Notes: generated by a model from the letters alone, not told the origin. DNA of 64,000 nt from Pseudomonas sp. GM79 (GCF_000282495.1 NZ_AKJE01000041.1:1-64000), one strand, 5' to 3'. Shown: positions 29,854 through 40,590, counted from the stretch's first letter. A program made the numbers and translations.

Positions 29854-31167
29854 TTATTTAGCCGCGGACACGCGCCACACCTTGTTCCCCACATCATCCG
29901 CCACCAGCAAGCCTCCTTGCTGATCGATCACAACACCCACCGGCCGGCCCATGGCTTTTTCGTCGTCAGTGAGGAAGCCAGTGAGCACATCCACCGGCTG
30001 CCCGGTCGGTTTGCCGGCGGTGAATGGTACGAAAATCACTTTATAACCGCTATGAGGTTTGCGGTTCCACGAGCCGTGTTGGCCGATGAAGGCGCCTTGG
30101 GTGAACGGCGCGGGCAGTTTGCTGCCCTCGGCAAACGTCAGGCCCAGTGACGCGGTATGCGGCCCCACCGCGTAGTCCGGTGCAATCGCCTTGGCCACCA
30201 GATCGGGGTTTTGCGGCTCGACGCGAATGTCGACATGCTGGCCATAATAGCTGTAGGGCCAGCCGTAGAACCCGCCATCCTTCACTGAAGTGATGTAGTC
30301 CGGCACCAGGTCGCTGCCGATTTCGTCACGCTCGTTGACGGCTGTCCACAGTGCGCCGCTCTGCGGTTCCCAGGCCAGGCCGTTTGGATTGCGAATCCCC
30401 GAGGCGAAGATCCGATGGTTGCCGGTGGCGCGGTCCACTTCCCAGATCGCCGCGCGGCCTTCCTCCTGATCCATGCCGTTTTCACCGACGTTGCTGTTCG
30501 AGCCCACGGTGACGTACAGCTTGCTGCCATCCTTGCTGGCGATGACGTTTTTGGTCCAGTGGTGATTCAGCGTGCCACCCGGCAGATCGACCACCTTGAT
30601 GGGCTGCGACTTGATCGCCGTCTCACCGTTTTCATAGTGGAAACGCAGCAGGCGATCAGTGTCAGCGACGTACAGGTCATTGCCGACCAGGGTCATGCCG
30701 AAGGGCGAGTTGAGGTTTTCCAGGAATACCGTGCGGGTTTCAGCAACGCCATCGTGGTCCTTGTCCCGCAGCAGGGTGATGCGGTTCGGGCTGGGGACGC
30801 CGGCACCGGCACGGCCCATGACTTTGCCCATGACCCAGCCGCGAATGCCTTGGCCATCATCGGGTTTGGGCGGTGCGTTGGTTTCGGCCACTAGCACATC
30901 GCCGTTTGGTAATACGTAGAGCCAGCGCGGATGATCGAGGCCTTCGGCAAACGCCGCCACTTGAGTCCCTGTCGCGGCGACGGGTTTCTTACCTTCAGGC
31001 CAGCCGATCGCCGGGGCGATGTTCACCGTCGGGATCAGGGTTTTATTCGGTTCTGGCAGCTTGGGCGAGGGGCCTGTGCCATCCGAGACTTGCAGGCTGG
31101 AGGTTTCACCACAGGCGGCGAGCCCTCCGGCGAGCGCGATGATGAAAACGAGTTGGGGGTTGCGCAT
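29854..31167 (-). CDS. PQQ-type sorbosone/glucose dehydrogenase-like lipoprotein
   Basis: 437 residues. Lipobox LAAC (Cys at residue 19) then a beta-propeller of the glucose/sorbosone dehydrogenase family: [56 protein letters not shown], and [19 protein letters not shown]. Soluble members oxidise sugars with PQQ; the substrate here is unknown and many bacterial homologues have not been shown to bind PQQ. Lipid anchoring puts it in the periplasm. No partner genes lie beside it. Confidence 0.85.
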   Translation of the reverse strand: MRNPQLVFIIALAGGLAACGETSSLQVSDGTGPSPKLPEPNKTLIPTVNIAPAIGWPEGKKPVAATGTQVAAFAEGLDHPRWLYVLPNGDVLVAETNAPPKPDDGQGIRGWVMGKVMGRAGAGVPSPNRITLLRDKDHDGVAETRTVFLENLNSPFGMTLVGNDLYVADTDRLLRFHYENGETAIKSQPIKVVDLPGGTLNHHWTKNVIASKDGSKLYVTVGSNSNVGENGMDQEEGRAAIWEVDRATGNHRIFASGIRNPNGLAWEPQSGALWTAVNERDEIGSDLVPDYITSVKDGGFYGWPYSYYGQHVDIRVEPQNPDLVAKAIAPDYAVGPHTASLGLTFAEGSKLPAPFTQGAFIGQHGSWNRKPHSGYKVIFVPFTAGKPTGQPVDVLTGFLTDDEKAMGRPVGVVIDQQGGLLVADDVGNKVWRVSAAK

Positions 31168-31235
31168 TACTGATCTTCCCTATGAATGCATTGACGTAAT
31201 CATAGAGAAGCGTAGACGTTCGATGGTTCAACCGG

Positions 31236-31820
31236 TCAGCCGCGGGCTTCCTTGAGCAGAACAGCGATGCCTGGATGGTAGTTGCCGGCTTCATTGCGCA
31301 ACTTGCGGTAGGCGTAAGGGAAATACCAGGCCACGGCGCAGGTATGTTGCTTTTGCAGGTCGTCGACCATGTCCTGGAGTTCTTCCGGGGTGGCACTGTG
31401 TTGGGCTTTTTGTGGCGCGACAAACAGACAGCCGAGTTTCAGGTCGCTGGCGTAGCTGATTCGCTTCGCGTCACTGGTGATGTCCGCCAGTGCCTGAGTC
31501 AGGTTCAGGCTATTGACCCGTGGCCAGCGCTGGGTGGCCTGGAGATACGCGCGTTCTTCGCTGCTGGCGATAAACAGATCGGCGCGGGCGTTGCGTTCGC
31601 CTTCTTCGATCTGTTTGCGGGTCGACGTCTGTGCCAGCGTGACCATTTCTGCCATCCAGGCCGCGGCGGAGAGCAGGCCGAGGTTGGCGTTTTCGTCGTA
31701 CCAGTAAGGTGTATCGTTATCGCCGCGCACGGTGTTGTAGCGGTCGATACAGTCAAACCAGCGTTCCAGCACCGGTCGCAGGAATTCCAGCTTCGGATTG
31801 CTGATGATCATGCCTTGCAT
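31236..31820 (-). CDS. Hypothetical protein
   Basis: 194 residues from ATG 31820 (MQGMIISNPKLEFLRPVLERWF), chosen because GGTGAG lies just upstream; a start at 31811 is also possible. Soluble, no signal peptide or membrane segment, mixed alpha/beta by composition, with a conserved-looking ERWFDCIDRYNTVRGDNDTP stretch and a C-terminal AWYFPYAYRKLRNEAGNYHPG. I recall similar proteins only from pseudomonads, without a function. Transcribed alone; faces away from the cobalamin riboswitch. Confidence 0.65.
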   Translation of the reverse strand: MQGMIISNPKLEFLRPVLERWFDCIDRYNTVRGDNDTPYWYDENANLGLLSAAAWMAEMVTLAQTSTRKQIEEGERNARADLFIASSEERAYLQATQRWPRVNSLNLTQALADITSDAKRISYASDLKLGCLFVAPQKAQHSATPEELQDMVDDLQKQHTCAVAWYFPYAYRKLRNEAGNYHPGIAVLLKEARG

Positions 31821-31989
31821 GTGGCTCACCCTTGTTATTGTGTTGTCAGGTTGTGGCTCTTTGATATCACTGCTGACAGTGTGGCACAAGATTGGCGTCA
31901 GTTAATTGATCGACGGCAGTTATTCGCTCAGCGGCGCCCCGGCTTTAATTGACGCTCCACCCCCAACCCTCTAACCTTCGCGGCTTGTT

Positions 31990-32202
31990 TCAGGTGCTCT
32001 GTGACCTTGGTCGACAGAGTGAAACAGGGAAGCCGGTGAGTGAATTTCTTCCAGCGAAGAATGATCATGATCCCGGCGCTGCCCCCGCAACGGTAAATGA
32101 GTAAAAGCTGCGCCTTGAGCCACTGTGTCGACTGTCGACATGGGAAGGCGCGCAGTCAGGCGCAAGCCGCTCATGAGCCCGGAGACCGGCCTGATTCATC
32201 CA
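31990..32202 (+). promoter_or_regulatory. Cobalamin riboswitch
   Basis: The 5' leader of cobO shows the classic elements in order: CAGGTGCT at the start, GAAACAGGGAAGCCGGTG, CCCCCGCAACGGTAA, the B12 box GAGCCACTGTGTC, and the closing GCCCGGAGACCGGCCTGATT. It binds adenosylcobalamin and is expected to lower expression of the cob operon when B12 is plentiful. No strong terminator is visible between it and the cobO start, so control may act on ribosome access. Confidence 0.95.
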
Positions 32203-32289
32203 ACGGCATCACGGTGGGCGATGCCAGGCTTCTTGCCGTCTATTCTTGTGCCTGCCCGCCGTTATCCAGCCTCAACGGAGAGCTCCCCC

Positions 32290-32901
32290 ATGACTGATAC
32301 CCCCGATCGTGACGAACGCCATCTGGCGCGCATGCTGCGCAAAAAAGCGGTGATCGACGAACGCATCGCCAACTCGCCGAATGAATGCGGTTTGCTGCTG
32401 GTGCTTTCCGGTAACGGCAAAGGCAAAAGCAGCTCGGCGTTCGGCATGCTTGCGCGGTCCATGGGCCACGGCATGCAATGCGGCGTGGTGCAGTTTATCA
32501 AGGGGCGCACCAGCACTGGCGAGGAGCTGTTCTTCCGGCGCTTCCCGGAGCAGGTGCGTTTTCATGTGATGGGCGAGGGCTTTACCTGGGAAACCCAGGA
32601 TCGCCAGCGCGACATCGCCGCCGCCGAAGCCGCCTGGGCGGTGTCCCGGGAACTGCTGCGTGATCCGGCCATTGGCCTCGTGGTGCTTGATGAGTTGAAC
32701 ATCGCCCTCAAGCACGGCTACCTTGATCTCGATCAGGTGCTCAGCGACTTGCAGGCCCGTCCACCGATGCAGCACGTGGTGGTCACCGGTCGCGGCGCCA
32801 AGCCCGAGATGATCGAACTGGCCGACACCGTCACTGAAATGGGCATGATCAAGCACGCCTTCCAGGCCGGAATCAAAGCGCAAAAAGGCGTCGAGTTGTG
32901 A
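32290..32901 (+). CDS. cobO: Corrinoid adenosyltransferase (CobA/CobO type)
   Basis: Transfers the 5'-deoxyadenosyl group of ATP to the corrinoid cobalt. 203 residues. Walker A is GNGKGKSSSAFGMLAR near residue 41; VVLDELNIALKHGYL and the late VVTGRGAKPEMIELADTVTEM follow the family. ATG 32290 has CGGAGAG upstream; the frame is open through the riboswitch, but that part is untranslated. First gene of the riboswitch-controlled operon; cobB follows after 10 nt. Confidence 0.97.
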   Translation: MTDTPDRDERHLARMLRKKAVIDERIANSPNECGLLLVLSGNGKGKSSSAFGMLARSMGHGMQCGVVQFIKGRTSTGEELFFRRFPEQVRFHVMGEGFTWETQDRQRDIAAAEAAWAVSRELLRDPAIGLVVLDELNIALKHGYLDLDQVLSDLQARPPMQHVVVTGRGAKPEMIELADTVTEMGMIKHAFQAGIKAQKGVEL

Positions 32902-32911
32902 ACTGCACTTT

Positions 32912-34294
32912 ATGAATAGCCATCGTCAATGCCCGGCGGTACTGATCGCCGCACCGGCCTCCGGTCAGGGCAAGACCACCGTCACCGCCGCGCTTGCCCG
33001 TTTGCATCGCAATCGGGGGCGCAAGGTTCGCGTGTTCAAATGCGGCCCGGATTTTCTCGACCCGATGATTCTCGAGCGCGCCAGCGGTGCACCGGTCTAT
33101 CAACTCGACATGTGGATGGTCGGCGAGCAAGAAAGTCGGCGTCTATTGTGGGAGGCCGCTGGCGAAGCCGATCTGATCCTCATCGAAGGCGTCATGGGGC
33201 TGTTCGACGGTACGCCGTCCAGCGCCGATCTGGCGCGGCACTTCGGTGTGCCGGTGCTCGGCGTGATCGACGGCACCGCGATGGCGCAGACGTTTGGCGC
33301 GCTGGCCCTGGGTCTTGCACGCTATCAGCCGGATTTGCCTTTTGCCGGTGTGCTGGCCAACCGGGTCGGCACCGTGCGCCATGCGCAGTTGCTCGAAGGC
33401 AGCCTGACTGAAGGCTTGCGCTGGTATGGCGCGCTGTCCCGGGAGACCGGCATCGAATTGCCAAGTCGGCATCTCGGCCTGGTTCAGGCCAGCGAATTGA
33501 ACGATCTCGACCTGCGTCTCGATGCAGCGGCCGAGTCACTGGCCAGCAGTTGCGATGTGGCGCTGCCGCCAGCCGTGGAATTCGCCGCGCCTGAAATGAT
33601 CGCAGCCGAACCGTTGCTGGCCGGTGTTCGGATTGCCGTGGCCCGGGACGAAGCTTTCGCGTTTACCTACGGCGCGAGCCTGGATCTGCTGCGGGCCATG
33701 GGCGCCGAATTGACTTTCTTTTCGCCGATCCGCGACAGCGAGTTACCTGAGGCAGACAGCCTCTATCTGCCGGGCGGCTACCCCGAATTGCACCATGTAG
33801 CGTTGTCGCAAAACACGCCGATGCTGACCGCGATCCGCGCTCACCACGCGGCGGGCAAACCGTTGCTGGCCGAGTGTGGCGGCATGCTGTATCTGCTGGA
33901 TTCCTTGACCGATGTCGAGGGCACTCGCGCTGAACTGGTTGGCTTGCTGGCCGGTGAGGCGGTGATGCAGAAGCGTCTTGCCGCGTTGGCCTTGCAGGCG
34001 GTCGAATTGCCGGAAGGTTCGCTGCGTGGGCACACCTATCACCACTCGCTGACCAGCACCGGGCTTGAGCCGATTGCTCGAGGTTTGAGCCCCAATGGCG
34101 GGCGAGGGGCGGAGGCGGTTTATCGTGAGGGGCGGATGACGGCTTCTTATGTGCACTTTTATTTTCCGTCCAATCCATCGGCGATTGCTGCGTTGTTTGT
34201 GCCTGACCTTGAGGACGCCATCGCGAGCAAGCCCGCTCCCACAGGGGAATGCAATTCAAATGTGGGAGCGGGCTTGCTCGCGAAGAGACCATGA
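32912..34294 (+). CDS. cobB: Cobyrinic acid a,c-diamide synthase
   Basis: Glutamine-dependent amidation of the a and c side chains of (hydrogeno)byrinic acid. 460 residues. N-terminal dethiobiotin-synthetase-like ATPase with APASGQGKTTVTAALARL; C-terminal glutaminase with the nucleophilic Cys in LLAECGGMLYLLD and a His in HTYHHSLTST. The last 25 or so codons read through a paired REP element (34219-34287), giving an unconserved tail ending GLLAKRP. The stop overlaps bluB by ATGA. Confidence 0.95.
   Translation: MNSHRQCPAVLIAAPASGQGKTTVTAALARLHRNRGRKVRVFKCGPDFLDPMILERASGAPVYQLDMWMVGEQESRRLLWEAAGEADLILIEGVMGLFDGTPSSADLARHFGVPVLGVIDGTAMAQTFGALALGLARYQPDLPFAGVLANRVGTVRHAQLLEGSLTEGLRWYGALSRETGIELPSRHLGLVQASELNDLDLRLDAAAESLASSCDVALPPAVEFAAPEMIAAEPLLAGVRIAVARDEAFAFTYGASLDLLRAMGAELTFFSPIRDSELPEADSLYLPGGYPELHHVALSQNTPMLTAIRAHHAAGKPLLAECGGMLYLLDSLTDVEGTRAELVGLLAGEAVMQKRLAALALQAVELPEGSLRGHTYHHSLTSTGLEPIARGLSPNGGRGAEAVYREGRMTASYVHFYFPSNPSAIAALFVPDLEDAIASKPAPTGECNSNVGAGLLAKRP
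34219..34287. repeat. Paired REP element inside the 3' end of cobB
   Basis: TCGCGAGCAAGCCCGCTCCC and its inverted copy lie within 70 nt, in frame within cobB, and end 3 nt before the bluB ATG. Unlike the other REP pairs it is translated, and its right end (GAAGAG) is the only ribosome-site candidate for bluB. Confidence 0.85.
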
Positions 34295-34941
34295 CGAACA
34301 ACACATTTTCCGAAGCCGAACGCGCAGCCGTTTACCGAGCCATCGCCGAGCGCCGCGACATGCGGCACTTCAGCGGCGGCACGGTCGAACCCGAGTTACT
34401 GAGGCGTCTGCTCGAAGCCGCGCACCAAGCGCCGAGTGTCGGCCTGATGCAACCCTGGCGTTTCATCCGCATCAGCGATCGGGCATTGCGCGGCAAGATC
34501 CAACAGCTGGTGGAAGACGAACGCATCCGCACCGCCGAAGCCCTCGGCGAGCGCTCCGACGAATTCATGAAGCTCAAGGTCGAAGGCATCAACGACTGCG
34601 CCGAGGTACTGGTTGCCGCGCTGATGGACGATCGTGAACGGCACATTTTCGGCCGTCGTACGCTGCCGGAAATGGATATGGCCTCGCTGTCCTGCGCCAT
34701 CCAGAACCTTTGGCTGGCGTCCCGCGCCGAAGGCCTGGGCATGGGCTGGGTGTCGCTGTTCGAGCCACAAGCCCTGGCGGACTTGTTGGGCTTACCGGCC
34801 GGGGCCAAGCCTTTGGCTGTTCTTTGCCTGGGGCCGGTCAAGGAATTCTATCCGGCGCCGATGCTGGTACTTGAAGGCTGGGCGCAGGCGCGTCCACTCA
34901 GCGAATTGCTGTATGAAAATTATTGGGGAGTGAGTCAATGA
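34291..34941 (+). CDS. bluB: 5,6-dimethylbenzimidazole synthase
   Basis: Oxygen-dependent enzyme that breaks up reduced FMN to make DMB, the lower ligand of cobalamin. 216 residues with a nitroreductase fold: [12 protein letters not shown] at the N-terminus, [17 protein letters not shown] for FMN binding, and [18 protein letters not shown]. No separate NAD(P)H domain, as expected. Start at ATG 34291; the frame extends upstream only into the REP element. Overlaps cobB and cobD by ATGA on each side. Its presence shows aerobic DMB synthesis. Confidence 0.95.
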   Translation: MTNNTFSEAERAAVYRAIAERRDMRHFSGGTVEPELLRRLLEAAHQAPSVGLMQPWRFIRISDRALRGKIQQLVEDERIRTAEALGERSDEFMKLKVEGINDCAEVLVAALMDDRERHIFGRRTLPEMDMASLSCAIQNLWLASRAEGLGMGWVSLFEPQALADLLGLPAGAKPLAVLCLGPVKEFYPAPMLVLEGWAQARPLSELLYENYWGVSQ

Positions 34942-35846
34942 GTGTGGCGTTGTTGAGTGTCGCCGCGGTCGCGCTGGATGCGCTGCTGGGTGAACCCAAA
35001 CGCTGGCATCCGCTGGTGGCGTTCGGTCGTTTTGCCGATCGCATCGAGCAACGTTTCAACTCCGGTGGCCGCGGCTGGCGCAGTCACGGGGTTACGGCCT
35101 GGGTGATGGCGGTCGTGCCGCTGACCTTGTTGGCCACCGCACTTTCCTGGGCGCCTTACGTTGGCTGGATTGTCGAGATTCTCTTGCTCTATTGTGCCCT
35201 CGGCATGCGCAGTCTCGGCGAGCACGTCGAGCCGGTGGCCAAGGCCCTGCGCGGCGATGATCTGATCGAGGCGCGCAAACGTGTTGGTTATCTGGTCAGC
35301 CGTCAGACCAGCGAACTGGATGAAACCGAAGTCGCCCGCGCCGCCACCGAGTCGGTGCTGGAGAACGGCAGTGATGCGGTATTCGCCGCGCTGTTCTGGT
35401 TTGCCGTGGCGGGTGCGCCCGGCGTGGTGCTCTATCGCCTGAGCAACACCCTCGATGCGATGTGGGGTTATCGCAACGATCGCTTCGAACGTTTCGGTTG
35501 GGCCGCGGCGAAGATCGATGATGTTCTGAACTACATTCCTGCACGCCTGGTGGCGTTGACCTACGCGCTGCTGGGTAAAACCCGACTGGCGCTGAAGTGC
35601 TGGCGTACCCAGGGCCCGACCTGGGACAGCCCGAATGCCGGGCCGGTGATGGCGGCCGGTGCTGGCGCGCTGGGTGTCGAGTTGGGCGGGGCGGCGATTT
35701 ATCACGGTGAACTGCATCAGCGTCCGCAATTGGGCGAAGGCGTGCCGGCGGATGCCGATTCCATCGACCGTGGCTGGCAATTGGTCCAGCGCGGGGTATG
35801 GTTATGGCTGCTGATTCTCTGCGTGGGGGCTGAATTCTATGCTTGA
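34938..35846 (+). CDS. cobD: Adenosylcobinamide-phosphate synthase (CobD/CbiB)
   Basis: Joins (R)-1-amino-2-propanol O-phosphate to adenosylcobyric acid. 302 residues, membrane protein with four or five segments. The N-terminal [21 protein letters not shown] is the family signature; [21 protein letters not shown] and the later [21 protein letters not shown] also fit. ATG 34938 follows GGGGAG and overlaps bluB; its end overlaps the next gene by 8 nt. Its aminopropanol substrate comes from the adjacent decarboxylase. Confidence 0.95.
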   Translation: MSVALLSVAAVALDALLGEPKRWHPLVAFGRFADRIEQRFNSGGRGWRSHGVTAWVMAVVPLTLLATALSWAPYVGWIVEILLLYCALGMRSLGEHVEPVAKALRGDDLIEARKRVGYLVSRQTSELDETEVARAATESVLENGSDAVFAALFWFAVAGAPGVVLYRLSNTLDAMWGYRNDRFERFGWAAAKIDDVLNYIPARLVALTYALLGKTRLALKCWRTQGPTWDSPNAGPVMAAGAGALGVELGGAAIYHGELHQRPQLGEGVPADADSIDRGWQLVQRGVWLWLLILCVGAEFYA

Positions 35847-36831
35847 ACACGGTGGCCGCTTGCGCAAGGCGGCGCTTGAATACGGCATTGCCGAAGCCGA
35901 TTGGCTCGACCTGTCCAGTGGCCTGGCGCCTTGGCCATTCCCGGTCCCGGACATCCCGCTGCGGGCCTGGGCGCGGCTGCCGGAAACCGATGACGGTCTG
36001 GAGCAGGCTGCCTGCGACTATTACGGTGCGGCTCAGGTGTTGCCGGTGGCCGGGTCGCAAATGGCGATTCAATTGCTGCCGCGTTTGCGCCGGGCCGGCA
36101 AGGTCGGCGTGCTGTCGCCGTGTTACGCCGAACACGCCGAAGCCTGGCGTCGCAACGGGTACATCGTGCGTGAAGTGCTGGAGTCGGAAGTCGATTTCTT
36201 TCTCGACAGTCTCGACGTGCTGGTGGTGGTCAACCCGAACAATCCCACCGGGTTGAGCCTGACTCCGGCTCGCCTGCTGGATTGGCATGCGCGGCTGGCC
36301 CAGCGCGGAGGCTGGCTGGTGGTGGACGAGGCGTTCATGGACAACACCCCGCATTTGAGTCTGGCGCCGTTTGCCAATCAGATCGGTTTGATCGTGCTGC
36401 GCTCCTTCGGCAAATTCTTCGGCCTGGCCGGTGTGCGACTGGGGTTTGTGCTGGCCGAGCGCAAGTTGCTCAAGCTGCTGGCCGAACAGGTCGGGCCTTG
36501 GGCGGTAAGCGGTCCGACCCGAGTGCTGGGTCAGGCGTGCCTGACGGATACGGACGGGCACACCCGACAGCGCATTCGTACTGACGAGGCCGGCGAGCGT
36601 CTGGCGTTGCTGCTTGAGCAGTACGGTTTCAAACCTCAGGGCGGCTGCGCATTGTTCCAATGGCTGATCACCGAGTGCGCCGAAGCGCTGCATGAATTCA
36701 TGGCCCGGCGCGGCATTCTGCTGCGGTTGTTCACCCACAACAGCAGCGTGCGGTTTGGCTTGCCGGCGGATGAGGCGGATTGGTCACGCCTCGAACAAGC
36801 CCTGCAAACCTATGCCAAGGAAAACCCATGA
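35839..36831 (+). CDS. cobC: Threonine-phosphate decarboxylase
   Basis: PLP enzyme of the aminotransferase fold that makes aminopropanol phosphate from L-threonine phosphate. 330 residues. PLP-contact motifs: [11 protein letters not shown] near residue 132, VVDEAFMDN, and the Schiff-base Lys in [16 protein letters not shown] near residue 193. The symbol follows the P. denitrificans scheme, where this gene is cobC (cobD in Salmonella). The gene overlaps cobD at its start and cobQ (ATGA) at its end. Confidence 0.95.
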   Translation: MLEHGGRLRKAALEYGIAEADWLDLSSGLAPWPFPVPDIPLRAWARLPETDDGLEQAACDYYGAAQVLPVAGSQMAIQLLPRLRRAGKVGVLSPCYAEHAEAWRRNGYIVREVLESEVDFFLDSLDVLVVVNPNNPTGLSLTPARLLDWHARLAQRGGWLVVDEAFMDNTPHLSLAPFANQIGLIVLRSFGKFFGLAGVRLGFVLAERKLLKLLAEQVGPWAVSGPTRVLGQACLTDTDGHTRQRIRTDEAGERLALLLEQYGFKPQGGCALFQWLITECAEALHEFMARRGILLRLFTHNSSVRFGLPADEADWSRLEQALQTYAKENP

Positions 36832-38279
36832 CAACGTTGATGGTGCAGGGCACCACGTCCGACGCCGGTAAAAGCACGCTGGTGACGGCGCTGTGTCGCT
36901 GGGTCACGCGCCAGGGCGTGAGTGTCGTGCCGTTCAAGCCGCAGAACATGGCTCTCAATAGCGCGGTGACTGCTGACGGTGGCGAGATCGGTCGCGCTCA
37001 AGCGGTGCAGGCCCAGGCCGCCAACCTTGAACCGCACACCGACATGAACCCGGTGCTGCTCAAACCCAATAGCGATACCGGCGCCCAAGTGATCATTCAT
37101 GGTCGCGCGGTCACGACGATGAACGCGGTTGCCTATCACGACTACAAAGCCATCGCCATGCAAGCGGTGCTGGCCTCCCATGAGCGTTTGAGTGCGGCGT
37201 ATCCGGTGGTGATGGTCGAAGGGGCGGGGTCGCCGGCAGAGATCAACCTGCGGGCCGGCGACATCGCCAACATGGGGTTTGCCGAGGCGGTGGACTGCCC
37301 GGTCGTGCTGATTGCCGACATCAATCGCGGTGGAGTTTTCGCGCATTTGGTCGGTACGCTGGAGCTGCTGTCCCCCAGCGAACAGGCGCGGGTCAAAGGC
37401 TTCATCATCAACCGGTTTCGCGGCGACATCGCCTTGCTGCAACCAGGCCTCGACTGGCTGGAAGAGCGCACTGGCAAACCGGTGATCGGCGTTTTGCCTT
37501 ATGTGATGGACCTGCATCTTGAGGCCGAGGACGGTCTCGATCAGCGTCAGACCGACAAGGCCGATCAAGTATTGAAAGTGGTGGTGCCGGTACTGCCGCG
37601 TATCAGCAACCACACCGATTTCGATCCGCTGCGCCTGCATCCGCAAGTGGACCTGCAATTCATCGGCCCCGGTCAGGCGATTCCGCCGGCCGACCTGATC
37701 ATTCTTCCCGGCTCGAAAAGCGTGCGCAGCGACCTTGCGTACCTGCGGGCCAACGGTTGGGACACGGCGATCTCGCGGCACTTGCGCTACGGCGGAAAAG
37801 TGCTGGGGATCTGCGGCGGTCTGCAAATGCTCGGCGAGCAGGTGCACGACCCGCTGGGCCTCGAAGGCGCGCCGGGTTCCAGTGCTGGCTTGGGCCTGCT
37901 GGCGTTCGAAACGCAGCTCGAAGAAGAAAAGCAGTTGCGCAATGTGCGTGGGCGCTTGGCACTGGAAAATGCGCAGGTCAGTGGCTATGAAATTCATGCC
38001 GGCGTGACCACCGGGGCGGCGCTGGAAATTGCCGCCGTGCAGCTCGACGATGGTCGCTGCGATGGCGCGCAAAGTGTTGATGGGCAGATATTCGGCACGT
38101 ACTTGCATGGGCTGTTCGAGTCACCGGCGGCGTGCAGTGCGCTGTTGCGCTGGGCCGGGTTGCAGGATGTGCAGGAGGTCGATTACCACGCTTTGCGCGA
38201 GCGCGATATCGAACGGTTGGCGGATCTGGTGGAGAAGCATCTGGATACTTCGCTGTTGCGTGAGCTCTGCGGTTTTTAG
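36828..38279 (+). CDS. cobQ: Cobyric acid synthase
   Basis: Glutamine- and ATP-dependent amidation of the b, d, e and g side chains of adenosylcobyrinic acid diamide. 483 residues. N-terminal ATPase: [29 protein letters not shown] and [12 protein letters not shown]-terminal glutaminase: Cys in [16 protein letters not shown] near residue 332 and His in YEIHAGVT. A paired REP element of about 100 bp separates it from cobU, the widest gap within the operon. Confidence 0.97.
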   Translation: MTTLMVQGTTSDAGKSTLVTALCRWVTRQGVSVVPFKPQNMALNSAVTADGGEIGRAQAVQAQAANLEPHTDMNPVLLKPNSDTGAQVIIHGRAVTTMNAVAYHDYKAIAMQAVLASHERLSAAYPVVMVEGAGSPAEINLRAGDIANMGFAEAVDCPVVLIADINRGGVFAHLVGTLELLSPSEQARVKGFIINRFRGDIALLQPGLDWLEERTGKPVIGVLPYVMDLHLEAEDGLDQRQTDKADQVLKVVVPVLPRISNHTDFDPLRLHPQVDLQFIGPGQAIPPADLIILPGSKSVRSDLAYLRANGWDTAISRHLRYGGKVLGICGGLQMLGEQVHDPLGLEGAPGSSAGLGLLAFETQLEEEKQLRNVRGRLALENAQVSGYEIHAGVTTGAALEIAAVQLDDGRCDGAQSVDGQIFGTYLHGLFESPAACSALLRWAGLQDVQEVDYHALRERDIERLADLVEKHLDTSLLRELCGF

Positions 38280-38292
38280 AGTGAATGTGCTG

Positions 38293-38392
38293 GCCTCTTC
38301 GCGAGCAAGCCCGCTCCCACATTGTATGTGAGGTGTTACGCCACTTTGTGACCAATACAATTCCCCCTGTGGGAGCGGGCTTGCTCGCGAAG
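38293..38392. repeat. Paired REP-type inverted repeat in the cobQ-cobU gap
   Basis: CTTCGCGAGCAAGCCCGCTC and its inverted copy, 55 nt apart, inside the operon. It may stabilise the upstream mRNA or reduce downstream expression. Confidence 0.85.
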
Positions 38393-38430
38393 ACTGAAGT
38401 GGCCTCACCGCACATTTTAAGGAATAAACC

Positions 38431-38964
38431 ATGCTGCAACTGATCCTCGGCGGCGCCCGCTCCGGCAAAAGCCGTCTGGCTGAAAAACTGGCGACAGACA
38501 GTCAGCTCCAAGTCACTTATATAGCCACCTACATCGCCACCAGCCAATCTCATGACGGTGAAATGAACGAACGGGTGGCCCATCACCGCGCCCGTCGTCC
38601 GGCCGAATGGGCATTGATCGAAGAACCGCTGGAACTGGCCCGCGTGCTGCGCGAAAGCGCCAGTGCCGATCGTTGCTTGCTGGTGGATTGCCTGACGCTG
38701 TGGCTGACCAATCTGCTGATGCTCGACGATGCCGAGCGCTTGTCGGCCGAGCGCGAAGCCCTGCTGGACTGCCTGGCGTCATTGCCGGGTGAAATCATTT
38801 TTGTCAGCAACGAGACCGGGATGGGTGTCGTGCCGTTGGGCGAATTGACTCGCCGCTATGTCGATGAAGCCGGTTGGCTGCATCAAGCCTTGGCCGAGTG
38901 CTGTCAGCGAGTCGTCCTGACCGTTGCCGGCCTGCCCCTGACTTTGAAAGGAACTGCGTTATGA
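38431..38964 (+). CDS. cobU: Bifunctional adenosylcobinamide kinase / guanylyltransferase
   Basis: Phosphorylates adenosylcobinamide and then attaches GMP, activating it for nucleotide-loop assembly. 177 residues. Walker A is [33 protein letters not shown] carries the guanylylated His; [12 protein letters not shown] and [21 protein letters not shown] follow the family. The [10 protein letters not shown] stretch contains a four-residue tandem repeat that I do not recall from relatives; it comes from a 12-bp imperfect duplication. Also called cobP. Overlaps cobT by ATGA. Confidence 0.95.
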   Translation: MLQLILGGARSGKSRLAEKLATDSQLQVTYIATYIATSQSHDGEMNERVAHHRARRPAEWALIEEPLELARVLRESASADRCLLVDCLTLWLTNLLMLDDAERLSAEREALLDCLASLPGEIIFVSNETGMGVVPLGELTRRYVDEAGWLHQALAECCQRVVLTVAGLPLTLKGTAL

Positions 38965-40016
38965 CTCACGCCTGGTGGCTGAACCCGTGCAAGCCCATCG
39001 ACGCGCAAGCGGTCGAACAGGCGCAGGCGCGTCAACAGCAACTGACCAAACCCGCGGGCTCACTCGGCCGGCTCGAATCGGTGGCGGTGCAACTGGCCGG
39101 GTTGCAGGGGCAGGTCAAACCGACGCTCGATCAGCTGTGGATTGCGATTTTTGCCGGTGACCATGGTGTGGTTGCTGAAGGCGTGTCGGCATTTCCGCAG
39201 GAAGTCACCGGGCAGATGCTGCTCAACTTTGTCAGCGGTGGCGCGGCGATCAGCGTGTTGGCGCGGCAGTTGGGGGCTTCCCTGGAAGTGGTCGACCTCG
39301 GCACCGTGACGCCGTCGTTGAACCTGCCGGGTGTGCGTCACCTGAACATCGGCCCGGGCACGGCGAATTTCGTTCAGGGGCCGGCGATGACTCAGGCCCA
39401 GGGTGAACTCGCCTTGCAGGCCGGCCGCGACAGTGTGCAGCGCGCCATCGCAGCCGGCGCGCAGTTGTTCATCGGTGGCGAAATGGGCATCGGCAACACC
39501 ACTGCGGCCAGCGCGTTGGCCTGTGCGTTGCTCGATTGCCCGGTGGTGCATCTGGCTGGCCCGGGCACCGGATTGAACGCGGCGGGTGTCAGCCATAAAG
39601 CCCAAGTCATTGAACGTGCCTTGGCGTTGCATGGCGCTCAGCGTAGCGATGCGCTGCAAACTTTGTTCAACCTCGGCGGTTTCGAAATCGCTGCGCTGGT
39701 CGGCGCGTACCTGGCCTGTGCTCAGGAAGGTGTCGCGGTGTTGGTCGACGGGTTTATTTGCAGTGTCGCTGCGCTGGTGGCGGTGCGTTTGAATCCGGCC
39801 TGCCGTGAGTGGTTGCTGTTCGGTCATCGCGGCGCCGAGCCAGGCCATCGCCATGTGCTCGAAACCCTGAACGCCGAACCGTTGCTGGACCTTGGCCTGC
39901 GACTGGGCGAGGGCAGTGGTGCGGCGTTGGCCGTGCCATTGTTGCGTCTGGCCTGCGACCTGCACGGGCAGATGGCGACGTTCGCCGAAGCCGCAGTGGC
40001 GGATCGCCCGGCATGA
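38961..40016 (+). CDS. cobT: Nicotinate-nucleotide:DMB phosphoribosyltransferase
   Basis: Makes alpha-ribazole phosphate from DMB and nicotinate mononucleotide. 351 residues from ATG 38961, which gives [14 protein letters not shown]. Motifs: [11 protein letters not shown] near residue 33, [29 protein letters not shown] near residue 174, and the C-terminal [16 protein letters not shown] with the likely catalytic Glu. It uses the DMB made by BluB from the same operon. Overlaps cobU and the phosphatase gene by ATGA. Confidence 0.96.
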   Translation: MTHAWWLNPCKPIDAQAVEQAQARQQQLTKPAGSLGRLESVAVQLAGLQGQVKPTLDQLWIAIFAGDHGVVAEGVSAFPQEVTGQMLLNFVSGGAAISVLARQLGASLEVVDLGTVTPSLNLPGVRHLNIGPGTANFVQGPAMTQAQGELALQAGRDSVQRAIAAGAQLFIGGEMGIGNTTAASALACALLDCPVVHLAGPGTGLNAAGVSHKAQVIERALALHGAQRSDALQTLFNLGGFEIAALVGAYLACAQEGVAVLVDGFICSVAALVAVRLNPACREWLLFGHRGAEPGHRHVLETLNAEPLLDLGLRLGEGSGAALAVPLLRLACDLHGQMATFAEAAVADRPA

Positions 40017-40588
40017 CCTTGCGCCTGGACCTGTTGCGCCATGGCGAAACCGAACTCGGCGGCGGTTTACGCGGCAGCCTCGACGATGCGCTGACCGGCA
40101 AGGGTTGGGCGCAGATGCGCGCCGCGGTGATCGAGCAGGGGCCCTGGGATCGACTGGTCAGTTCGCCGTTGCAGCGTTGCGCACGCTTTGCGGACGAGCT
40201 TGGGGTGCAACTGGGGTTGCCAGTGCAGCTGGATAAGGACCTGCAAGAGCTGCACTTCGGCGCCTGGGAAGGGCAGAGCGCGGCGGCGCTGATGGAGACC
40301 AGCGCCGAGGCGTTGGGCTTGTTCTGGGCCGATCCTTATTCGTTCACGCCGCCCGAGGGTGAGCCGGTTGCGGACTTTTCAGCGCGGGTGTTGGCGGCCA
40401 TCGAACGGCTGCACACGGCCTATGCGGGTGAGCGAATCTTGCTGATCAGCCATGGCGGCGTCATGCGTTTGTTGCTGGCTCAAGCGCGCGGATTGCCGCG
40501 TGAGCAGTTGCTCAACGTTGAAGTTGGCCACGGTGCGTTGTTCTCGTTGTCGGTCGAACCCGGCGTCTTGTTAAGGGAAGCGATCTGA
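40013..40588 (+). CDS. Alpha-ribazole phosphatase (histidine phosphatase family)
   Basis: Removes phosphate from alpha-ribazole-5'-phosphate, or from the cobalamin phosphate product. 191 residues from ATG 40013; the longer frame upstream is inside cobT. The phosphorylated His is in [15 protein letters not shown], Glu in [13 protein letters not shown], and the second His in [13 protein letters not shown]. Called cobC in Salmonella; I leave the symbol empty to avoid confusion with the decarboxylase. Its place between cobT and cobS supports the role, although the family has other substrates. Confidence 0.88.
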   Translation: MTLRLDLLRHGETELGGGLRGSLDDALTGKGWAQMRAAVIEQGPWDRLVSSPLQRCARFADELGVQLGLPVQLDKDLQELHFGAWEGQSAAALMETSAEALGLFWADPYSFTPPEGEPVADFSARVLAAIERLHTAYAGERILLISHGGVMRLLLAQARGLPREQLLNVEVGHGALFSLSVEPGVLLREAI

Positions 40589-40590
40589 CC

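Noticed and set aside
32125..32289. Upstream extension of cobO through the riboswitch
   Set aside because: The segment is conserved as RNA structure; the family N-terminus begins at 32290 with a proper ribosome site.
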